Shown here in pieces: positions 1 to 5,551 of a DNA stretch of 5,551 nucleotides. Positions within the stretch are counted from its first letter, which is position 1. Every line of letters starts with the position of its first letter. A model generated the notes under the pieces. It was not told where the DNA came from. It searched no databases and saw only the letters and a list, made by a program, of their open reading frames with translations. This stretch comes from Deltaproteobacteria bacterium (GTDB lineage Bacteria > Desulfobacterota > Desulfuromonadia > Desulfuromonadales > Geothermobacteraceae), in assembly GCA_003695205.1 (NCBI GenBank), contig RFIO01000424.1, positions 1 through 5,551 on the forward strand, given 5' to 3'. The position numbers were made by a program, and so were the translations under genes.

Positions 1-38
1 CATCTGGTATACGCCATTCTCTCGGGGGCACCTCAAAG

Positions 39-2324
39 ATGGGGCCGATCACAACCGACCGCGACCTCTGCCGCAAGTGCTACGCCTGCGTACGCAACTG
101 CCCGGTCAAAGCAATCCGGGTACGCGAAGATCATACCGAAGTCATCCACGAGCGCTGCATCGGCTGCGGCAAATGCCTGCGTTCCTGTTCACAGAGCGCC
201 AAGCAGATCACTGACTGCATCGGTGAAACCCGGCGGCTGCTGGGTGGCAGTGATCGCGTGGTTGCCGTTCTTGGCTGCTCCTTTCCTGCCTTTTTCAACG
301 ATGTCCGCCCCGGCCAGCTGGCAACAGCCCTGAAAAAACTTGGCTTCGACGAAGTGCACGAAGGGACTGCCGGAGTCGACCTGATCCGGGACGACTACCG
401 GCAGCTGATCGATCAGCCGCCCGTCACCCCACTGATCACCAGTCATTGCCCGACCGTGGTTGACCTGGTGGAACGTCATTACCCGCAGCTGCTGGCCAAC
501 CTGCTTCCGGTCGTCTCGCCCATGGTTGCCATCGGGCGCTTCATCAAGACTCGCTCCGCCGGCAACACCCGCGTTGTTTACATCAGCTCATGCATCGCGG
601 GTAAATTCGAAATGGCCGCCGAACCGGTCGCCGGCGCTGTCGATACCGTGCTGACCTACCGGGAACTGAGCCAGATGCTGGAGGAAAAAGGCTGGGTAGT
701 GCGCCAGATGGAAGAATCCTCCCTTGACGGCCTGCAACCGGAGCATGGACGCATATTCTCCATCGCCGGTGGTCCTTTCCACGCCTTCGGCATCCCGCAC
801 GACTGCCACAACCCCGACTACATTGCCACCGAGGGCGAAGACAACGCCCTGGAGATCATTCGCGATCTGGCCTCGGGGCGCATCCGCCCCAGGGTGGTCG
901 ATATCCGCTTCTGCAACGGCGGCTGCATCGGTGGCCCCGGACGCAACAACCGTCTGACAACCTTCACCAAAAGGCACCTGATCTACGACTACCATGACCG
1001 GGGCCGGGGTATCAGCTACCGCACCCTGCCGCAGTACGAAGAGGGCGGCATCAGGCCGGACATGCGCCGAAACTACACCAACAAACACAGACGACTGACC
1101 CTGCCGGGCGCCGACAGCATCCGCCAGATACTCAAGGCCACCAACAAGCATGACCCGAAAGACGAGCTGAACTGCGGGGCCTGCGGCTACCACACCTGCC
1201 GCGAACACGCGGTGGCGGTGTACCAGGGATTGGCCGAGGGCGGCATGTGCCTGCCCTACTCGCTCAAGGCGCTGGAAGAGGATCGTTTCAACCTGGCGCA
1301 GAAATACGAATTGGCGCGCCGGGCCCTTGACCAGGAATTCGGCGAACTGCAGATCGTCGCTGAGGACGAACGCACCCGGGACGTCCTCGACCTGATCCGC
1401 CAGGTGGGGCCGACCCCCACCACGGTGCTGATCCGCGGCGAATCAGGAACCGGCAAGGAACTGACCGCCCGCGCCATCCACCGGCAGAGCCAGCGCGCGG
1501 ACAAGCCCCTGGTCACCGTCAACTGCACCACGCTGACCGACAGCCTGCTCGAAAGCGAGCTGTTCGGTCACGTCAAGGGAGCCTTCACGGGCGCCCATGC
1601 CGACAAGAAGGGACTGTTCGAGACCGCCTGCGGCGGGACCATCTTTCTTGACGAGATCGGCGATATCACCCCCAAGCTGCAGGCCGAACTTCTGCGGGTG
1701 CTCGACAGCGGCGAAATCCGCCCGGTCGGCGGCAACCGGTCCATCAAGGTGGACATCCGCCTGATCACGGCAACCAACAAGAACCTGGAACAGGGCGTTC
1801 GGGAAGGCTGGTTTCGCGAGGACCTCTTCTACCGGCTCAACGTCTTCACCATCACCCTCCCCCCCCTGAGAGAGCGGAGCGACTCCCTGCCGGCCCTGGC
1901 ACACCATTTCGTTGAAAGGGCCAGCAAACGCCTGAACAAACCCCTGCTCGGCATCGAGGAACGGGCTGTTCAGGCCATGCTCCAGTATCCCTGGCCCGGC
2001 AACATCCGCGAACTGCAGAACGTTATCGAACGGGCTGCCGTTCTGACCCGCGACCACATCATCCACCTGGAAAACCTGCCCGTGGTCTTCGGCGAGCTGT
2101 TGCGCGACCGGAGTGGCCAGCCAGCAAAGGATTGCGGATTTGCCGACCTGCGCGATGCCAGGGTCAGCCAGATCGAGGCGGATCTGCTGAAGCACTTCCT
2201 GCGTGAGGCGGGAGGCAACGTTTCGGCCGCTGCCCGCAACGCCCAGATTCCCCGGCGCACCTTCTATCGCCTGCTCCAGCGCCACGGCCTGAACGGTCGC
2301 ACCTACCGCAGCCCCGAAAACTGA
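39..2324 (+). CDS. One-component sigma-54 activator with N-terminal [FeFe]-hydrogenase-like sensor (4Fe-4S / H-cluster / Fe-S / AAA+ / Fis HTH)
   Basis: A 761-aa cytoplasmic regulator that probably senses H2 or redox state and activates sigma-54 promoters. Residues 1-60 form a two-cluster ferredoxin domain (C11, C14, C17, C21; C40, C43, C46, C50). Residues ~70-310 resemble the [FeFe]-hydrogenase large subunit: TSHCP (C137), SSCIAGKFE (C185) and FCNGGCIGG (C292, C296) supply the four H-cluster cysteines. A second Fe-S domain follows (C379, C382, C387, C404), then a likely helical linker at 410-440. The AAA+ domain (~435-670) has Walker A GESGTGKE (467-474), GAFTGA (514-519), Walker B GGTIFLDEI (532-540), arginine-finger candidates R593 and R599, and sensor II PWPGNIRELQN (R657). 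A Fis-type HTH ends the protein (~710-750). There is no receiver, PAS or kinase domain and no signal peptide or membrane segment. The ATG at 39 is chosen because the ferredoxin motif starts ten residues later and GGGGG (24-28) can serve as a weak ribosome-binding site; the frame stays open to the window edge, so an upstream start cannot be excluded. Family assignment is firm; H2 as the ligand is inference. Confidence 0.93.
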   Translation: MGPITTDRDLCRKCYACVRNCPVKAIRVREDHTEVIHERCIGCGKCLRSCSQSAKQITDCIGETRRLLGGSDRVVAVLGCSFPAFFNDVRPGQLATALKKLGFDEVHEGTAGVDLIRDDYRQLIDQPPVTPLITSHCPTVVDLVERHYPQLLANLLPVVSPMVAIGRFIKTRSAGNTRVVYISSCIAGKFEMAAEPVAGAVDTVLTYRELSQMLEEKGWVVRQMEESSLDGLQPEHGRIFSIAGGPFHAFGIPHDCHNPDYIATEGEDNALEIIRDLASGRIRPRVVDIRFCNGGCIGGPGRNNRLTTFTKRHLIYDYHDRGRGISYRTLPQYEEGGIRPDMRRNYTNKHRRLTLPGADSIRQILKATNKHDPKDELNCGACGYHTCREHAVAVYQGLAEGGMCLPYSLKALEEDRFNLAQKYELARRALDQEFGELQIVAEDERTRDVLDLIRQVGPTPTTVLIRGESGTGKELTARAIHRQSQRADKPLVTVNCTTLTDSLLESELFGHVKGAFTGAHADKKGLFETACGGTIFLDEIGDITPKLQAELLRVLDSGEIRPVGGNRSIKVDIRLITATNKNLEQGVREGWFREDLFYRLNVFTITLPPLRERSDSLPALAHHFVERASKRLNKPLLGIEERAVQAMLQYPWPGNIRELQNVIERAAVLTRDHIIHLENLPVVFGELLRDRSGQPAKDCGFADLRDARVSQIEADLLKHFLREAGGNVSAAARNAQIPRRTFYRLLQRHGLNGRTYRSPEN

Positions 2325-2348
2325 GCCATATTCGGCACAATCAACACA

Positions 2349-2374
2349 ACAATGTGCCACATGTGGCACATTGT
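2349..2374. promoter_or_regulatory. Perfect 26-bp palindrome, candidate upstream activator site
   Basis: The left half is ACAATGTGCCACA and the right half is its exact reverse complement, with the centre between 2361 and 2362. It lies 25 nt after the regulator's stop codon. No T-run follows, which argues against an intrinsic terminator even though the RNA could form a hairpin. Fis-type sigma-54 activators usually bind palindromes 80-200 bp upstream of the promoter; this centre is about 207 bp upstream of the predicted start of the sigma-54 transcript. Looser half-sites lie nearby: GGCACAAT at 2334-2341 and ATTGTGCC at 2429-2436. The palindrome is seen directly; binding by the adjacent regulator is inferred. 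Confidence 0.65.
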
Positions 2375-2421
2375 GTATTGGCCTGACCACAGCCTCCCGT
2401 GGTGAAAAACCGACACCTGGC

Positions 2422-2437
2422 GGCCAAAATTGTGCCA
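2422..2437 (-). promoter_or_regulatory. Weaker sigma-54-like promoter on the minus strand
   Basis: Read on the minus strand this is TGGCACAATTTTGGCC: a perfect -24 box TGGCAC and an invariant GG-N10-GC spacing, with the -12 box TGGC instead of TTGC. A transcript would start near 2412 and run through the palindrome into the antisense of the regulator's 3' end. No minus-strand gene is waiting there, so it may instead be an activator half-site (ATTGTGCC on the plus strand) or a chance match. Confidence 0.25.
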
Positions 2438-2442
2438 AAAAT

Positions 2443-2481
2443 GGCCCAACCCAAAGTCGGCCCAAACGATATCTGGCCCAA
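2443..2481. repeat. Three GGCCCAA repeats at exact 16-nt spacing
   Basis: GGCCCAA occurs at 2443-2449, 2459-2465 and 2475-2481, so the starts are exactly 16 nt apart; the nine bases between copies are not conserved. Related words lie just upstream (GGCCAAAA at 2422, TGCCAAAAA at 2433). The array sits between the palindrome and the sigma-54 promoter and is accompanied by several short A-tracts. It could be a set of protein sites or bend the intervening DNA; the function is unknown. Confidence 0.45.
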
Positions 2482-2542
2482 AACACCCGTTTAACGCCGC
2501 TTTCCTGCTCTTTCGCGCGATCCTGCCCCGCCACAAAAATTA

Positions 2543-2558
2543 TGGCACACCAATTGCT
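2543..2558 (+). promoter_or_regulatory. Sigma-54 (RpoN) promoter, consensus match
   Basis: TGGCAC at 2543-2548, five bases, then TTGCT at 2554-2558. This gives GG at 2544-2545 and GC at 2556-2557 with the required 10-nt gap, and agrees with TGGCAC-N5-TTGCW at every position. The predicted transcription start is A2569, twelve bases after the C of the -12 GC. No convincing coding region follows; instead a strong terminator lies about 50-90 nt downstream, so the product is probably a short RNA. The neighbouring regulator belongs to the protein class needed to open such a promoter. Confidence 0.8.
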
Positions 2559-2568
2559 ACCTCAAATT

Positions 2569-2656
2569 ACAACATGCCGGGGAAACAGGACCCTATCAAT
2601 TCCTGCCCCTTTTGACGCCGCGCCGGGCTCTCTCTCCCCCGGGCGGCGTTTTTTTT
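2569..2656 (+). ncRNA. Putative sigma-54-dependent small RNA (~88 nt)
   Basis: The interval runs from the start predicted by the sigma-54 promoter to the end of a strong intrinsic terminator. The 5' part is single-stranded (about ACAACAUGCC). Stem-loop 1 pairs GGGG (2579-2582) with CCCC (2606-2609) and CAGGA (2586-2590) with UCCUG (2601-2605), with an AAA bulge and a ten-base loop CCCUAUCAAU. After UUUU comes the terminator hairpin with a pyrimidine-only loop CUCUCUCUCC. A C/U-rich loop could pair with purine-rich ribosome-binding sites, so a trans-acting regulatory RNA is plausible. A 13-codon reading frame (2574-2615, ATG to TGA) lies inside but starts ~5 nt from the predicted 5' end with no ribosome-binding site. 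I do not recognise a named RNA family. Boundaries are predicted, not measured. Confidence 0.6.
2615..2656 (+). terminator. Strong intrinsic terminator
   Basis: ACGCCGCGCCGGG (2615-2627) pairs with CCCGGGCGGCGT (2638-2649), giving 12 base pairs with one bulged G (2622) and loop CTCTCTCTCC. A run of eight T follows (2649-2656). It lies about 290 nt after the regulator's stop codon, so it most likely ends the short sigma-54 transcript and would also stop read-through from the regulator gene. Confidence 0.9.
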
Positions 2657-2693
2657 GCTGCCAGGGGCGGGTCTTTTTCGCCAGCTCGGCGTT

Positions 2694-2754
2694 AGGTTGC
2701 TCTTCGCTTGTGCGACGTAGCTTCCAGCTACGCCTCCGCGCTCAATCACAACCT
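2694..2754. repeat. Small nested inverted-repeat element
   Basis: An outer inverted pair, AGGTTG (2694-2699) and CAACCT (2749-2754), encloses a perfect inner hairpin, CGTAGCT (2716-2722), loop TCC, AGCTACG (2726-2732). The 61-bp layout resembles small palindromic intergenic elements. No target-site duplication is evident, and only one copy is in this window, so repetition in the genome is unproven. Confidence 0.35.
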
Positions 2755-2773
2755 GCCTTGATCTGACAAAAAA

Positions 2774-2799
2774 TTCCTCGCCCTTGAAACGGGGAGGGA
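2774..2799. repeat. Diverged copy of the CCCTTGAA/GGGGAGGG hairpin repeat
   Basis: TTCCTCGCCCTTGAA followed by ACGGGGAGGGA resembles the better preserved element at 2990-3030 (TTCCCTCCCCCCTTGAA then GGGGAGGG). The arms CCTCGCCC and GGGGAGG pair imperfectly. I take it as a degraded relative of the same intergenic repeat. Confidence 0.35.
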
Positions 2800-2830
2800 T
2801 TGTGAGGACATAGCGCTTCGCTGTCAGAAG

Positions 2831-2847
2831 CCAACGCTGCGCGTTGG
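2831..2847. repeat. Perfect short hairpin CCAACGC-TGC-GCGTTGG
   Basis: Seven-base arms CCAACGC (2831-2837) and GCGTTGG (2841-2847) flank a TGC loop. A weaker hairpin with arms AGCG (2812-2815) and CGCT (2819-2822) precedes it. No T-run follows, so it is not a terminator. It directly precedes the first heptamer tract. Confidence 0.4.
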
Positions 2848-2849
2848 GG

Positions 2850-2877
2850 ATGTCAGAAGTCAGATATCAGATGCCGG
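2850..2877 (-). repeat. Degenerate heptanucleotide tract, minus orientation
   Basis: Four 7-nt units on the plus strand: ATGTCAG, AAGTCAG, ATATCAG and ATGCCGG. Read on the minus strand they are CTGACAT, CTGACTT, CTGATAT and CCGGCAT, close to the units of the long array at 3074-3150 but in the opposite orientation. The tract looks like an older, diverged member of the same heptamer family. Confidence 0.55.
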
Positions 2878-2890
2878 AAAAAACAACTCG

Positions 2891-2914
2891 CGCAGAGCCG
2901 CTGAGACACAGAGG
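2891..2914. repeat. Imperfect octamer tract (CGCAGAGC-like)
   Basis: Three imperfect 8-nt units, CGCAGAGC, CGCTGAGA and CACAGAGG, followed by AAAAAC. Purine-rich 'cgcagag...gagacacagagg' tracts of this type are, to my recollection, common intergenic repeats in deltaproteobacterial genomes. No function is suggested by the sequence. Confidence 0.35.
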
Positions 2915-2989
2915 AAAAACATTTGGGTCAACCTTGCCAACGATAAGATTTTCTGGTTATGCGTTGACTCCAGCATGGATACGCCAGGG

Positions 2990-3030
2990 TTCCCTCCCCC
3001 CTTGAAGGGGAGGGCCCGGGAGGGGTGGGG
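2990..3030. repeat. G-rich intergenic repeat with hairpin and G-quadruplex potential
   Basis: CCCTCCCC (2992-2999) pairs perfectly with GGGGAGGG (3007-3014) across a CCTTGAA loop. The right arm continues into five G-runs (3007-3010, 3012-3014, 3018-3020, 3022-3025, 3027-3030) separated by loops of 1, 3, 1 and 1 base, which fits the G3+N1-7 quadruplex rule on the plus strand. The 'ccctccccc ttgaa ggggaggg' form is a familiar interspersed element in several proteobacterial genomes. No transposase is linked to it. Confidence 0.55.
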
Positions 3031-3073
3031 ATCGCTTTCCTTGAGTGATGTGAATATTCAGGTAGGATTTTTC

Positions 3074-3150
<77 letters not shown>

Positions 3151-3158
3151 CTTATTTC

Positions 3159-3188
3159 TTTACCCGCCTGAATGGGCTCCGCTATGAT
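3159..3188 (+). promoter_or_regulatory. Sigma-70-type promoter of ptsP
   Basis: The -35 box is TTTACC (3159-3164; four of six consensus bases), the spacer is 18 nt, and the -10 box is TATGAT (3183-3188; five of six). Transcription would start near 3195, leaving a leader of about 44 nt before the ATG. The promoter lies immediately downstream of the heptamer array. No sigma-54 element is present here. Confidence 0.6.
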
Positions 3189-3228
3189 GATTGCGGTCTG
3201 GATCTCGACTGAACCCCCAATCAATTCC

Positions 3229-3232
3229 GGAG
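3229..3232 (+). promoter_or_regulatory. Ribosome-binding site fixing the ptsP start
   Basis: GGAG lies six bases before the ATG at 3239. The frame is also open back to a TTG at 3191, but that codon lies between the -10 box and the expected transcription start and lacks a ribosome-binding site. The ATG at 3239 is therefore preferred. Confidence 0.8.
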
Positions 3233-3238
3233 CCGTCC

Positions 3239-5518
<2,280 letters not shown>

Positions 5519-5551
5519 CCCGGGCCAAACCGTCCCGGCATCCCTGAAAAC

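Noticed and set aside
1896..1911. TGGCACACCA inside the regulator gene, resembling the sigma-54 -24 box
   Set aside because: The -12 GC is missing (TTCG instead of TTGC), and it lies inside a conserved coding stretch.
2386..2403. ACCAC/GTGGT hairpin after the regulator gene as a terminator
   Set aside because: Only five base pairs and no T-run follow; the convincing terminator is at 2615-2656.
1443..2534. 363-codon open frame on the minus strand opposite the regulator
   Set aside because: It is the antisense shadow of a strongly conserved AAA+/HTH coding sequence in GC-rich DNA, with no recognisable domain.
2371..2766. 131-codon plus-strand frame between the genes
   Set aside because: It begins inside the palindrome, runs across the sigma-54 promoter and through the terminator hairpin, and shows no domain.
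5520..5538. CCGGG/CCCGG inverted repeat just after ptsP as a terminator
   Set aside because: Five base pairs, nine-base loop and no T-run before the window ends; cannot be supported.

Overview
The window is GC-rich and carries two long plus-strand genes separated by about 900 bp of DNA dense in regulatory signals and repeats. The organism looks like an anaerobe of the Desulfuromonadota (former Deltaproteobacteria; Desulfuromonas/Pelobacter/Geobacter-like). This is an inference from three things: a sensor-type [FeFe]-hydrogenase domain fused to a sigma-54 activator, a GAF-type PtsP, and intergenic heptanucleotide and 'CCCTCCCC...GGGGAGGG' repeats. No sequence search was run.

Region 1 (39-2324): a 761-aa one-component regulator. 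In order it has a two-cluster ferredoxin domain, an [FeFe]-hydrogenase-like H-cluster domain that keeps all four cysteine ligands but has altered active-site residues, a second Fe-S domain, a complete sigma-54 AAA+ domain with an intact GAFTGA loop, and a Fis-type helix-turn-helix. It looks like an H2 or redox sensor wired directly to DNA, with no kinase or PAS relay.

Region 2 (2325-2656): no convincing protein gene, but an ordered set of signals. These are a perfect 26-bp palindrome 25 nt after the regulator's stop codon, a series of GGCCCAA repeats exactly 16 nt apart, a textbook sigma-54 promoter (TGGCAC-N5-TTGCT) at 2543-2558, and a strong intrinsic terminator ending at 2656. The interval from the predicted start (about 2569) to the terminator is about 88 nt and folds into two stem-loops. 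The simplest reading is a sigma-54-dependent small RNA gene, with the palindrome as upstream activator site (centre near -207) for the neighbouring hydrogenase-like regulator. This putative H2/redox sensor to sigma-54 to sRNA circuit is the most interesting content of the window.

Region 3 (2657-3158): about 500 bp with no supported gene. It holds hairpin repeats, two tracts of related heptamers in opposite orientation (2850-2877 and 3074-3150) and a G-rich hairpin/G-quadruplex-capable repeat. The long heptamer array ends 8 nt before the -35 box of a sigma-70-type promoter.

Region 4 (3159-5518): a sigma-70-type promoter, a GGAG ribosome-binding site and ptsP, a 759-aa GAF-domain enzyme I of the nitrogen-related phosphotransferase system with all catalytic motifs. 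It is complete. The last 33 bases hold nothing that can be called. PtsP and a sigma-54 activator as neighbours suits an organism that uses sigma-54 broadly, but ptsP has its own promoter, so no operon link is implied.
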